From CAZVWV01 sp964631745 (GTDB lineage Bacteria; Bdellovibrionota_C; UBA2361; JBGSMV01): a stretch of DNA of 19,161 nt. The DNA lies in assembly GCA_964631745.1 (NCBI GenBank), contig CAZVWV010000069.1, positions 1-19,161 on the forward strand. Direction: 5' to 3'. This document shows positions 8,116 to 16,480 of the stretch, piece after piece. Each line of letters starts with the position of its first letter. Position 1 is the first letter of the stretch. Made by a program: the position numbers and the translations under genes. The notes beneath the pieces are model-generated. The model saw only the letters and a list, made by a program, of their open reading frames with translations. It was not told the origin of the DNA and searched no databases.

Positions 8116-8837
8116 GCCTTGCTCCCGATCAAAAATCGTCCGTAGTCAGCACGAATTTTACCCGCCAGTTCCTCCTGCAAAGCAGCGCGGGTGCTGCCGA
8201 CCGAACTTGGATGAAGCCGAATGCCGTGCAAAACTTCTGGAACATTGGCCAACTCAAAACCAGCCATTAAGGCACGCGCATAAAAATCATAATCATCAAC
8301 CGACCGGAATTCCTCACGGTAAAAACCGACGCGCTCGAAGACTGCCCTCCGAATTAAAGAGGCGCTATTAATCATGGAATTCACCAGATGAAAGCTGGTG
8401 CGAATCTTTTCGGGCTCGAACTCCAGCGGCGGCCTGCCTCGCTGCATGCCAGTATCGTCAAAATATTCAGCAAAACACCCCACGATGGCAATTTGCGGGA
8501 TCCCGTCCAAAAACCTCACCAATTTCTCAAGCTTTGAGGGCAAGGAAATATCGTCGCTATCGTGGTTCATCAGATATTTACTTTGCGGATTGGTATGCCA
8601 AAGGGCTGCATTACGCGCACTGACCTCGCCCGCATGCGGCAAAGTTATCACCCTGATTCTGCCGTCACGGCCCTGGAAGTCTCTGGCAATTGCAACCGAA
8701 TTATCGCTCGAGCCGTCGTCGGCGATCAGAAGCTCAAAATCGCTAAATGTCTGCGCTAAGATAGAATCAATTGTGGCAGCCAGGTAGGCTTGCCGATTGT
8801 ACATCGGCATAAATATGGAGACTACGGGGTCGCTCAT
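8112..8837 (-). CDS. Glycosyltransferase family 2
   Basis: This 241-residue GT-A fold glycosyltransferase begins VVSIFMPMYNRQAYL. It has IADDGSSDNS at 38-47 and a metal-binding DSDD at 93-96 (NHDSDDISLP), then an acceptor-side SVDDYDFYAR segment near 178-187. No membrane segment is visible, so it should act on the cytoplasmic face, adding one sugar to a lipid-linked or protein-bound glycan. It starts 12 bp after the Fringe-like gene and overlaps legB by four bases, so it belongs to the same transcript. Donor and acceptor are unknown. Confidence 0.9.
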   Translation of the reverse strand: MSDPVVSIFMPMYNRQAYLAATIDSILAQTFSDFELLIADDGSSDNSVAIARDFQGRDGRIRVITLPHAGEVSARNAALWHTNPQSKYLMNHDSDDISLPSKLEKLVRFLDGIPQIAIVGCFAEYFDDTGMQRGRPPLEFEPEKIRTSFHLVNSMINSASLIRRAVFERVGFYREEFRSVDDYDFYARALMAGFELANVPEVLHGIRLHPSSVGSTRAALQEELAGKIRADYGRFLIGSKA

Positions 8838-8849
8838 ATTAGAAACGCT

Positions 8850-9596
8850 TTAAGGTCGAGTGGAACTACAGAATCCGCCAGCTTTGCGATCTGTTTCAGT
8901 ATAAGGGCTAGTACCGCTCCCCTCAATAGGCTGATGTGGAATAGCGCTAATCTTTTGAAAAAGCGCCCCCATCGTTTCGGGCTGAATATAGTGAAACGAA
9001 TAGGCGTGGCGGAACATACTTTCGAGCACCCCGGGGTCAGTAGCGGCGTAAGCTTCCGGCGCGTTCGAATAAAACCCCTGTACATGCGTAATTTCCACGC
9101 CGAGCTTTTTAATAATTACCCCGATGGTTACATCGCTCCAAGAATAGAGTGGCGCGTTTGGGATCTGATCGAACATTTTTTGAAGTAATGCTTTACTAAT
9201 TGCGTAACCAGCCCCACCCTGGGGATAAAAAAGCTCAGGCATCTCCGGATAGGTGTTAATTCTGCAACCGTAACAGGCATCACACCTGGGATCCTTATCC
9301 CGTAACAAATTATCGATTCGGTCTGGTAACATTAGCGAATCATCGTCGCACACAACCACCCAGTCAGAATCTCCAAAGCTCGTGCCCTTTAAAACCCAAA
9401 GACCTTTTAACGCTTTAATCGTTGCCGAAGTATAGTCCGAGCCGCATTCCAGATTTAGCACCGCGGGATTTGAGCTAGGAGCATCGCTCATGAAAAGCAC
9501 GTCGCCTTTGCGATCGGCGGCCCAGCTTTCGGTTATAGCTCGAACACGCGTGTCGTGATATTTACCAGTTGTAGTGACAATGTATGTTACGCGCAT
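8850..9596 (-). CDS. Fringe-like glycosyltransferase (GT31-type fold)
   Basis: This 248-residue protein resembles Fringe/galactosyltransferase-like enzymes. It has a short N-terminal beta strand (VTYIVTTTG), a DDD metal site at 84-86 in WVVVCDDDSLMLP, a GGAGYAIS segment at 127-134 and WSDVTIG at 153-159, matching the usual order of DDD, GG-G-a-S and D-D-v-G motifs. No signal peptide or membrane segment is seen. A stand-alone bacterial Fringe-like enzyme in a nonulosonic acid block is uncommon. It is the first gene of the leftward block, with ATG at 9596 and only a weak purine-rich ribosome site. The last 25 or so residues look low in complexity. Family placement rests on motifs read by eye; the sugar specificity is unknown. 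Confidence 0.7.
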   Translation of the reverse strand: MRVTYIVTTTGKYHDTRVRAITESWAADRKGDVLFMSDAPSSNPAVLNLECGSDYTSATIKALKGLWVLKGTSFGDSDWVVVCDDDSLMLPDRIDNLLRDKDPRCDACYGCRINTYPEMPELFYPQGGAGYAISKALLQKMFDQIPNAPLYSWSDVTIGVIIKKLGVEITHVQGFYSNAPEAYAATDPGVLESMFRHAYSFHYIQPETMGALFQKISAIPHQPIEGSGTSPYTETDRKAGGFCSSTRP

Positions 9597-9672
9597 AAAT
9601 TAGAATTTCTCTTAGAGATTTGATGAATCTTCTCAACAGAACGCTTCGTAATATTTGGATAGGAAAGAGCAT

Positions 9673-10854
9673 ATGAACCATCAGGAGCTCTCATTATTGT
9701 GCGCAGACCGGGAGCTTAAGACACCGGAGCACCACACCGCTAACGATTTTTACGGACATGCCCATACCCTAAAAGTATACTGCGGGCTCGCTCCTGAGTA
9801 TCAGATAAAGGCCGCTATCGAACATGCTCCTACGCTGGGCGAGTTCGTCTGGGGTCCAGACCAGAGCTGTGAATTTCCAACCATACTTTCGTTTTCGCCA
9901 GCCCGCTTTAACCAAATTAGAGAGCGTTCCGCCAAAGCGCTTTTCGCCATCGGTAGCCCCATTCTTTACGCCAAGTCCGCACTCACACAGGAAGCGCTCG
10001 CGCATGAGCGTCAGCGACTCGGACGCTCCTTGCTCGTATTCCCATCGCACTCTTCCCACTTTCTGAAGATTCAGTACGATTTGCAGGACTACTGCGAAAA
10101 GATAAAGAAAGTCGCCAAAACTTCGGATTGCGAAACTGTACGCGTATGTCTTTACTGGAAGGACGTTCTCCTCGGCGCAGATCAACTTTACTCCGCACAT
10201 GGCTTCGAGTTAGTAAGCGCAGGGCATATGTTTGATCCCCTCTTCTTGCCCCGTCTTCGCTCAATTATAGAATCTGCCACATTTGCCACCAGTTCAGAAG
10301 GCAGCACGGCGGCGGGATATTGCGTTGCTTTGGGGCTGCCTTTTTTCCTTACTGACACGCCATACGAATTTGAGATCCAAAAGCTAGAGCATAAAGAGTC
10401 AACCCAAGATGAATTGGATCGCACCCAGGTTTTTTTACAGGCCGTAGCTGATTCTTTACCGCACGAGCCAGTGGAGCGCTTGCCGACAGGCTGCAAAGAG
10501 TCCATCGATGAGCTTTGGGGGAACAGATATTTTCGCACGGCACCGGAGCTACTCGCGATCTTCGAAATCCTTGAGGACGCTTTAAATATCGCAAAACAGG
10601 TCGGTCTACCCAATCATAATTATCTTTTCAACCTAATCCCTGAGTACATAAAGGCTGCTCAGTTTGCAAAGGTTTTATTAATAGTTCAGGAGCTTGAGCG
10701 AAGCGATGCGGCAAGCGTCGGCGGGCTGCGCGTGGCTCAAGCTCTGGCTCTCATTAATCTCGCGCGAAAAAATGAGGCCCGCGGAATTATTAGTGCCCTT
10801 TTAGCCGAGAACCCAAATCATGAAGCCGCTCTAGAACTAGCTAAGATGTGCTAA
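9673..10854 (+). CDS. Glycosyltransferase-like protein with helical-repeat tail
   Basis: The only plus-strand gene between 133 and 16498. I do not recognise a named family with certainty. Residues about 25-240 have GT-B features: FYGHAHTLKVYCGL, LLVFPSHSSH near 120-129, VRVCLYWKDVLLG near 157-168, FELVSAGHMFDPLFLPRL near 178-195, and SSEGSTAAGYCVALGLP near 207-223. The last resembles the nucleotide-binding loop of hypothetical GT-like proteins found beside neuB genes. Residues about 300-393 are helical and TPR-like (AQALALINLARKNEAR; LLAENPNHEAALELA). TTG at 9655 would add six residues, but ATG at 9673 has AGGAAAG at good spacing. It may be a transferase for the nonulosonic acid or a scaffold. 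It ends 14 bp from a convergent gene. Confidence 0.65.
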   Translation: MNHQELSLLCADRELKTPEHHTANDFYGHAHTLKVYCGLAPEYQIKAAIEHAPTLGEFVWGPDQSCEFPTILSFSPARFNQIRERSAKALFAIGSPILYAKSALTQEALAHERQRLGRSLLVFPSHSSHFLKIQYDLQDYCEKIKKVAKTSDCETVRVCLYWKDVLLGADQLYSAHGFELVSAGHMFDPLFLPRLRSIIESATFATSSEGSTAAGYCVALGLPFFLTDTPYEFEIQKLEHKESTQDELDRTQVFLQAVADSLPHEPVERLPTGCKESIDELWGNRYFRTAPELLAIFEILEDALNIAKQVGLPNHNYLFNLIPEYIKAAQFAKVLLIVQELERSDAASVGGLRVAQALALINLARKNEARGIISALLAENPNHEAALELAKMC

Positions 10855-10868
10855 AGGCCAGAACAAGC

Positions 10869-11963
10869 TCAGCGCAAGCATTCAAGCCCGCGCTCTCCCA
10901 AGTTGTTCTCTGCCAGCATCTCCGCCACAAATTTCTCTAGCCTAGACATTGAGTACTCCCAACTATACTCGGTCTCGACAAGCTTTCTATTAGTCAACGC
11001 CAGGGTCATCAACTCTTCCTCATCCATACTCTGGATATTCTCTAACTGGTGACAGTTAAATTCGGTATCAAATGGATCGAGCTTAATAATCGTTGGTCCC
11101 TCATACCCAGTTTGGGGTGTGCAGGCAATCGGAAATCCTGATGACATCTGCTCTATCACGGTTGTGGCCTGGGCATCGGCGGTTGAAGTGCTTAAGAATA
11201 CGTCGTAGTGCTCTGCTAGCTGACTCATCACCTGCGGGGTGAGCATCACGAACTCTTTAGATATCTGATGCCAGCCCTTTAATTCTGAAAAACATCCACC
11301 CTCGAATCCCGGCATGCGTTCAGCCATCTGCTCTAGCTGCGCCGTGTTTTTGTACGGGCGGGTGTGGCCCACGTAAAGAAAGCGCCGCTTGCCCTTTGGA
11401 TTGAAGCGTTTTCTCACCCAAGGATAGTTCTCGGCGTCGATTGACATATTCAATCTCAGAAATTTGCGATTATTCAGAGCCAACGGACTTGCATGCCAGG
11501 TTCGCTCCCAATATTCTCCGCATATGGCAACGAATGAATCGCACTGATTCATAAAGGCCGACTCAAGCCACTGCATCTCTACAATCTCCGGAATGTAGAC
11601 AAAGGGTTGAAAGATGCAGGTGCGGCCACGTCCATATTTTTCAAGAGTACGAAAACCGACAGTTTCTAAATCCGCTTGCATGCCCTCGCCGCCGAAGGCG
11701 CCGTCTTTGGGGAAAAGGTGGCCGATAAACACGTCTCCATCCTCTAGATTCGCTGCCGTCCGTTCTGCGATATCGTAAAGTTTTGTAGTAAAGCGCCGCT
11801 GCAACATTTGGAGCGCGTGGTAGGTAATCGAAAAGGGTGAATGAATCGGCGCAGGCCAGCGCAGTTGGTCGACAGGCAGATTTCGCCAACTTGGCACTGG
11901 GCCACACGCTTGCCCATAACTAGCAGGATTATAAACCGTATATGCGAAATGAACGCTACTCAT
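10869..11963 (-). CDS. GT4-type glycosyltransferase
   Basis: This 364-residue protein has a GT-B fold. Residues 1-190 are the acceptor domain (YTVYNPASYGQ; GDVFIGHLFPKDG near 76-88; SFVAICGEYWE near 143-153). Residues 193-350 are the nucleotide-sugar domain, with FLYVGHTRPYKN at 195-206 and STADAQATTVIEQMSSGFPI at 260-279, in the usual place of the donor-binding E-x7-E loop. No transmembrane helix is seen. It is the last gene of the methyltransferase/fusion/GT operon, starting 5 bp after the fusion gene with GGAG nine bases upstream. Probably a cytoplasmic retaining transferase acting on the same glycan. Confidence 0.82.
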   Translation of the reverse strand: MSSVHFAYTVYNPASYGQACGPVPSWRNLPVDQLRWPAPIHSPFSITYHALQMLQRRFTTKLYDIAERTAANLEDGDVFIGHLFPKDGAFGGEGMQADLETVGFRTLEKYGRGRTCIFQPFVYIPEIVEMQWLESAFMNQCDSFVAICGEYWERTWHASPLALNNRKFLRLNMSIDAENYPWVRKRFNPKGKRRFLYVGHTRPYKNTAQLEQMAERMPGFEGGCFSELKGWHQISKEFVMLTPQVMSQLAEHYDVFLSTSTADAQATTVIEQMSSGFPIACTPQTGYEGPTIIKLDPFDTEFNCHQLENIQSMDEEELMTLALTNRKLVETEYSWEYSMSRLEKFVAEMLAENNLGERGLECLR

Positions 11964-11968
11964 AAGAT

Positions 11969-14900
11969 TTAACTCCGACTCTCCTGCAAAAGCGCTGCCT
12001 CAAAGGCGTTTAAATAGTGAGTTGCCTTATCTAAGACTTCTCGGGGAATATTGCTGTTTTGCAGCTGTGCCATACAGGCGCGCGCCTCATCAAACATGCC
12101 GTGCTGGATGCATGCAACTACTCTCCAAAGATCTTGCAGAGTCTCACGCGCAATTTCGTGGCTTAAAGCTACTCCGAACACTCCCGCCAAGTTGATATCC
12201 CAAAGCATACGCCGCGGGCACACCGTATCGCCCTCGCCCAGCTTTGACCAGCGCTCGCGAAAGCGAGCCGAATCTATCGCTAATCCGTCTAAGTTGGCTT
12301 TCTTTTGAAGATCCAGCTGGTTGTGATGCACTACGTTGCTAAAGGGTAAAGGCGTAAGCACGAATCCACGTTCGGCGATCTTATATGTTAGATCTCCGTC
12401 GGCGCAGTAGAACTGATACTCCTCATTTATGCCGCCAAGCTCCCTGAAGATATCGGTTCTTAGTAGGCCGTAGTTCAAAAGCGGCAGATTACGCGCAAGA
12501 AAATCTATTCCGAAGTAACGCCAATTATCTTCGGGAATCTCATTCTTATAGAAGAAGATTCCGCCAGCCACGTTGGCGGGCGCTTCCGCTAAATTTATGA
12601 TAGCCTTTGAGAAACAGTCAGGCTCAAAAGTTATATCGTCGCTTGCAAAGATGGACCATCTGCCGCGGGCCGATTTGTAGCCCAAATTATAAAGCACCGG
12701 CCAAGCATGGCGTCCTGGCCCGAGCTCGCTTTGCTCATCCAACAAACGGCAATTCGCGGTTGAATTAAGGATCTCTCTGGTGCCATCGTTAGAGGCGCCG
12801 TCTATCACTATCAGCTCATATGAGAGATTACGCACAGCTTCGGGAATCGAAGCTAACATTTCCTTAAGCAGCCCAGCTCTGTTTTTTGTTGCCAGCACAA
12901 TTGTCAGATCCAGGCCATGCTCTCGAACGGCTGCTGACTCTTTGGCGGGCATTCCTTTACCCGAAACTTCGGCCACAAGTCCCATAAAGTTCCTGGCAAA
13001 CTCACCCGCGAATCCAGTAGCCTCGGCCTTAGCCCGCTCCTCGCGCGCTCTATCCGGTCCCGGTCTTAAACGCGCTGCCTCGTCGATAATCACGCTGGCT
13101 AAGTCAAAGGCATCTCTCGGATTGAAGAATCTCCCCCATTTTGGAGCCTGTTCCAAGTGAACTTTCAGATTCGATAAGAAAATAGTCTTCCCCAAAACTC
13201 TGGCATCTTCGACAACCGTGCTCCAACCTTCAAACAGAGAAGGTTGCACAACTGCCATCGAGGCGCGCATAAGTTGTAACTGATCCGTTCGGGGGATCTC
13301 GCCTAACAGGTACACGAGATCTTGTATCCCCAAATCCTGAATTGATTTTTTAAGATTTTGAATGTACTCCGGGCGCCTGTGATCTGAAAGAGTGCCCGTG
13401 CAAACCAAGGGCACGTGCACATCGTGCTTTCGCATAATATGAATGGCTTCAAAGAGTGCCAGATGATTCTTATGTTGCCAGAATTGGTTGCAACAGATTA
13501 AGAAATTGCGCGGCAGATGATATTGCTGACAAGTTTCGTAAGGGTCGGCCTGGTACCAAGTTTCCTCGGGGCTCGCATAAAACGGAAGCACATGGCATTT
13601 TGCGTTCGGAGTCGGGTTAATGCGTAGAAAATCGGCATGGGCATCCTTACTGCTAAAGACGACATGCTTGGCCTGCTCAGCGATTAGTTTGTACTGCCCA
13701 TCGCGATGTGATCGCTCGCTCTCTGAAAAAAGCTCTGGTAGATACAGATGCTGAAAATCCGGAATCCAGGAAACACCTTTTTCTGATCGGACCACATCTG
13801 AAATTACCGGAAAGAACGTATCTAATCGCGCGACTGCTTGTTCCAGTGAATCCAGATAACTCACCTGCAATTGGGTGGCGACCGGAAGCTTTTCCGCTCC
13901 GATCTTCTTGCCAATAATCCAGAGCTGGTCCATGCGCTCAATGATAGATTTATGTAGTTCGATGCCGTCCCAATTCTGAACTACCAATACCATGGCAGGG
14001 CGCTGCGCCTCCGGCAGCGCCTTTAGGCCCTTGGTCAAGATATCAAGATAATTTATGCCACCCATCCAGGTGGCCATGCTTGGGAAACCCACCAAGGGCT
14101 TGGTTGCGAAGGTCATGGCCGGAGCGCTCATGCTAATGATCTCTGTGGCTCTTTCTGGCGCTTCCGAGGAATGCTCTTCTCTAAACCATGCACAAAATGT
14201 TTTAATGCCCTGTTCTAATGTAATCTCACAGTTGAAGCCGGTCTCGCAAAATCGACTGACGTCAGCGTGCCACTTTTTGGGTACTCCTTCCGGGTCGCTC
14301 AGATCGAATCTTACTTGCGATTGGCTTCCAAAATGACTGGCGACCGTGTCGGCTAAATCGCGTATCGAAGTCTGCACCCCTGATGAGAGATTAAATGTAC
14401 CAAAGACACTGCCCTCAAAGGCATGCCAAACAGCGCGTCCAACATCGGAAGCATGTATAAAGTCGCGCGTTTCCTGCCCGCTGCCACGTAATTCGACCGG
14501 CCGGCTGCCCGCTCGGTTGAACTTGTGACATAGGTCAGAAATCACCTGGCGCTTAATTCGTTCCCCGTACGCCGAGAATATCCTAAAAACAGTCGCGTTC
14601 AATGCGTGCAGCTTGCTTGCTTCTCTGACTAAGAACTCAGTCAACATGCGGTGATATCCATAGGCAGAGATCGGATCTGGCCGGGCAGATTCGGAAATTG
14701 GAAGCTCCGCTGGCGACCCGTAAACCGCAGCACTCGATAGAAGCACGAAGTGCGTATTGGGAACAAACTTTCGAATGCTTTCTAAAACAAAAGCAGTGAG
14801 GTCAACAGAGCTTGTAAAATCTGCGTAAGGGTTATCAATAGATGCCTGCACCGAAGCGCCCCCAGCGGCGTGCACTACTAGGCCAGGCTTGTGTTCCTTA

Positions 14901-15091
14901 AGAATCTTGGAAAGTAAATCACTATGGATCTCCCCTTCGTAAATCCTGGATTTCAAGCGAATTTCTTCCGGCAGGGCATTAATATTTCGCCCGATACCAA
15001 CGACATCTAAACCATTGGCAATCAACTGATGCGCGACGTGAGATCCCAAAAATCCGCCGATGCCGGTAATGAGTGCTGTTTTATTCATCAT
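11969..15091 (-). CDS. Tri-domain fusion: NAD-dependent epimerase + GT4 + GT2
   Basis: A 1040-residue single reading frame with three enzyme domains. Residues 1-310 form an extended SDR (GIGGFLGSH at 10-18; LLSSAAVYG at 117-125), but the catalytic YxxxK is Y144-GYH-R148. Residues about 333-690 form a GT4-type transferase (PSMATWMGGINYLD near 338-351; NQFWQHKNHLALFEAI at 535-550; PSLFEGWSTVVEDA at 617-630). Residues about 727-940 form a GT2 (DLTIVLATKNRAGLL; VIDGASNDGT near 762-771; FASDD at 815-819; YCADGDLTYKI near 894-904). The last 90 residues are helical and of unknown function. It starts at ATG 15091, three bases after the methyltransferase stop, with AGG just upstream. One polypeptide may make a sugar nucleotide and add two sugars in sequence, in the cytoplasm. 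Confidence 0.9.
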   Translation of the reverse strand: MMNKTALITGIGGFLGSHVAHQLIANGLDVVGIGRNINALPEEIRLKSRIYEGEIHSDLLSKILKEHKPGLVVHAAGGASVQASIDNPYADFTSSVDLTAFVLESIRKFVPNTHFVLLSSAAVYGSPAELPISESARPDPISAYGYHRMLTEFLVREASKLHALNATVFRIFSAYGERIKRQVISDLCHKFNRAGSRPVELRGSGQETRDFIHASDVGRAVWHAFEGSVFGTFNLSSGVQTSIRDLADTVASHFGSQSQVRFDLSDPEGVPKKWHADVSRFCETGFNCEITLEQGIKTFCAWFREEHSSEAPERATEIISMSAPAMTFATKPLVGFPSMATWMGGINYLDILTKGLKALPEAQRPAMVLVVQNWDGIELHKSIIERMDQLWIIGKKIGAEKLPVATQLQVSYLDSLEQAVARLDTFFPVISDVVRSEKGVSWIPDFQHLYLPELFSESERSHRDGQYKLIAEQAKHVVFSSKDAHADFLRINPTPNAKCHVLPFYASPEETWYQADPYETCQQYHLPRNFLICCNQFWQHKNHLALFEAIHIMRKHDVHVPLVCTGTLSDHRRPEYIQNLKKSIQDLGIQDLVYLLGEIPRTDQLQLMRASMAVVQPSLFEGWSTVVEDARVLGKTIFLSNLKVHLEQAPKWGRFFNPRDAFDLASVIIDEAARLRPGPDRAREERAKAEATGFAGEFARNFMGLVAEVSGKGMPAKESAAVREHGLDLTIVLATKNRAGLLKEMLASIPEAVRNLSYELIVIDGASNDGTREILNSTANCRLLDEQSELGPGRHAWPVLYNLGYKSARGRWSIFASDDITFEPDCFSKAIINLAEAPANVAGGIFFYKNEIPEDNWRYFGIDFLARNLPLLNYGLLRTDIFRELGGINEEYQFYCADGDLTYKIAERGFVLTPLPFSNVVHHNQLDLQKKANLDGLAIDSARFRERWSKLGEGDTVCPRRMLWDINLAGVFGVALSHEIARETLQDLWRVVACIQHGMFDEARACMAQLQNSNIPREVLDKATHYLNAFEAALLQESRS

Positions 15092-15094
15092 AAC

Positions 15095-15832
15095 CTACCT
15101 AGCACGGATAGCGACTCCCACGCCGAAACCTTTTTCGCGGAACTCAAATGTTGCAAGCTCAGGATGCAAACTCTTGGTTCTATTCCACACCTCATTTAAG
15201 TGCGGCAAAGTAGGATGCGAAATATCATCGAACACTAGAATGCCGCCCAAGCTTAAGCGCGGAAGCACATTCTCAAGATCGTCGATGGCCCCGCCTTCAG
15301 AGTGGTCTCCATCTACTGTGATAAGATCAAAATACTGATTAGGGTTTTGCCGCATAAAGGCGGGCACGGTTTGATGGCTATCCCCATTAACAAACATGAT
15401 TCGACCTGTGTGGCCATTTTTCAATAGCTCAGCTTGCACGAACTCCGGCCCAGGATTTTCCATACCGGCATAGTTCTCGGCCCAAATATCAAAAGCCACG
15501 ATATCAACTGACGGACAAGCGCGCGCAACAGTGCAGACCGAGCGCCCGCGACGTACTCCGATCTCAAGATACGACTTCGGTTGCAACAGCCGCGCGCTGC
15601 CGTATAAGGCGTTAATGATATCGAAATACCGCCAGGCCGTTCCGTAACGTTCGAGCCCCTCGCGATAAAAAGTATCCACGTACTGGGTGTACTCATCCGA
15701 AGCCAAGAGATGATGAAACTTCATGATCTCTCCCCAAGTTTTTGGCTCAGTGCAGAAAGCCGCCAAGGTAGACGGATTTAGCAAAACGTTGCCGTAGTGA
15801 TTTTTCGTGTGGTCTATCAGCGAGCCAATCAT
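15095..15832 (-). CDS. SAM-dependent methyltransferase (family-24 type)
   Basis: This class I methyltransferase is 245 residues from ATG 15832. SAM-binding motif I is YLEIGVRRGRS at 88-98; VAFDIWAENY follows near 112-121. VDGDHSEGGAIDDL (173-186) and GGILVFDDISHP (196-207) are typical of the Methyltransf_24/CmcI-like group used on sugars and small molecules. TTG at 15859 is a possible earlier start, but ATG 15832 has AAGGA seven bases upstream and removes a poorly conserved lead. It is the first gene of the three-gene leftward operon. Likely role: O-methylation of a sugar in the glycan, perhaps capping it. The acceptor is unknown. Confidence 0.83.
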   Translation of the reverse strand: MIGSLIDHTKNHYGNVLLNPSTLAAFCTEPKTWGEIMKFHHLLASDEYTQYVDTFYREGLERYGTAWRYFDIINALYGSARLLQPKSYLEIGVRRGRSVCTVARACPSVDIVAFDIWAENYAGMENPGPEFVQAELLKNGHTGRIMFVNGDSHQTVPAFMRQNPNQYFDLITVDGDHSEGGAIDDLENVLPRLSLGGILVFDDISHPTLPHLNEVWNRTKSLHPELATFEFREKGFGVGVAIRAR

Positions 15833-15847
15833 CGGGAATCCTTCGGT

Positions 15848-15866
15848 AAAATGACGCAAAGCGTCA
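15848..15866 (-). promoter_or_regulatory. Leader hairpin with T4 tail before the methyltransferase gene
   Basis: On the minus strand TGACGC, loop TTT, GCGTCA and then TTTT are found about 16 bases before the ATG at 15832 and just before the ribosome site. It has the form of a small intrinsic terminator or attenuator. The six-pair stem is weak, so this could be chance. Confidence 0.3.
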
Positions 15867-16037
15867 CTAGTTTTGATTCCTTGGGCCGGTAGAGTGATTC
15901 AGGATTGAGGGCTGGCGCGGGTGGCCGATAAGTCCAGGGCTGGATTGAGATAAGTACTTGAAATAATTGTTGTAAGGGCGGGCCTTGGAGGGGGCTTCTG
16001 CTCAATAACCCGGCCAAAATGCAATGGCAGGGGTGAA

Positions 16038-16197
16038 GCACTAAATAGTAGGGAGCGCCGATGACCCGTCGGCCGGCGCCACGGGGTGGCACTAAATGTT
16101 AGACCGACAGGCAGCGCCAGTATCGACCATCGCTTCAAGCGATATTGGTTCATCACAATCTGAGTAGGTGATACTCACTGGCGCCTAAATTAGACCG
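16038..16197. repeat. Repeated CTAAAT..TAG motif with nested inverted repeats
   Basis: Three related motifs are present: GCACTAAATAGTAGGG (16038-16053), GCACTAAATGTTAGACCG (16089-16106) and GCGCCTAAATTAGACCG (16181-16197). The last two share the TTAGACCG end. Between them lies the inverted repeat GCGCCAGT (16114-16121) / ACTGGCGC (16177-16184), which encloses a palindrome ATCGCTT c AAGCGAT (16129-16143). The arrangement recalls a small non-autonomous element, a recombination site or a structured RNA. No known element was recognised. Confidence 0.4.
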
Positions 16198-16213
16198 TTC
16201 TTAATCTCAAATT

Positions 16214-16480
16214 TCACAAACCCATGATCCTTCCAGAGAATCGCTGCTCCATGATACAAGATTCCTTGCACTGCGGTAGCACAAACCAAGCATCCAAACC
16301 TTTCTTACGGTAGTCCCGATAAGAATCATACATAGTGCGAAATTCCTTAAAGGTTTCGACATGCTTTGCGCCGAGTATCTCTAGCTCTCCTGTTTCAAGT
16401 TCTCGTGATTCACAATCTACAAGTACGAGGAAATCATCAGGAACATCGCTGCGAATTTCTCTGAACGATCTACTTTTCAT
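16214..16480 (-). CDS. Small hypothetical protein (88 residues)
   Basis: I do not recognise this protein. It is 88 residues from ATG 16480; a TTG at 16498 would add six. It is charged and soluble, beginning MKSRSFREIRSDVPDDFLVLV. A VDCESRELETGELEILGA segment, an aromatic/charged FKEFRTMYDSYRDYRKKG helix and the ending DAWFVLPQC follow. The strand-strand-helix-strand pattern and codon-like composition suggest a real gene. The ribosome site is poor. It stands alone between two non-coding stretches and shares no obvious job with the glycan genes. It could also be a spurious open frame. Confidence 0.5.
   Translation of the reverse strand: MKSRSFREIRSDVPDDFLVLVDCESRELETGELEILGAKHVETFKEFRTMYDSYRDYRKKGLDAWFVLPQCKESCIMEQRFSGRIMGL

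Larger units (their letters stand above)
15833..16213. other. 381-bp non-coding region upstream of the methyltransferase operon
   Basis: No convincing gene: the open frames here have no recognisable motifs. The region should hold the leader and promoter of the leftward operon, but no clear -35/-10 pair is seen. It contains the hairpin at 15848-15866 and the repeat cluster at 16038-16197, annotated separately. Confidence 0.6.

Noticed and set aside
9597..9672. Promoter in the divergent gap before the GT-like gene
   Set aside because: TAATAT at 9649 could be a -10, but no -35 lies at acceptable spacing.
9769..10200. Minus-strand 143-codon frame opposite the GT-like gene
   Set aside because: Overlaps a plus-strand gene with better start and protein-like motifs; its translation resembles nothing.
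10188..10613. Minus-strand 141-codon frame opposite the GT-like gene
   Set aside because: Ser/Lys-rich shadow of the plus-strand frame.
15829..16156. Two overlapping minus-strand frames in the 381-bp gap
   Set aside because: No motifs, Pro/Arg-rich, no ribosome site, and they cross the repeat cluster.
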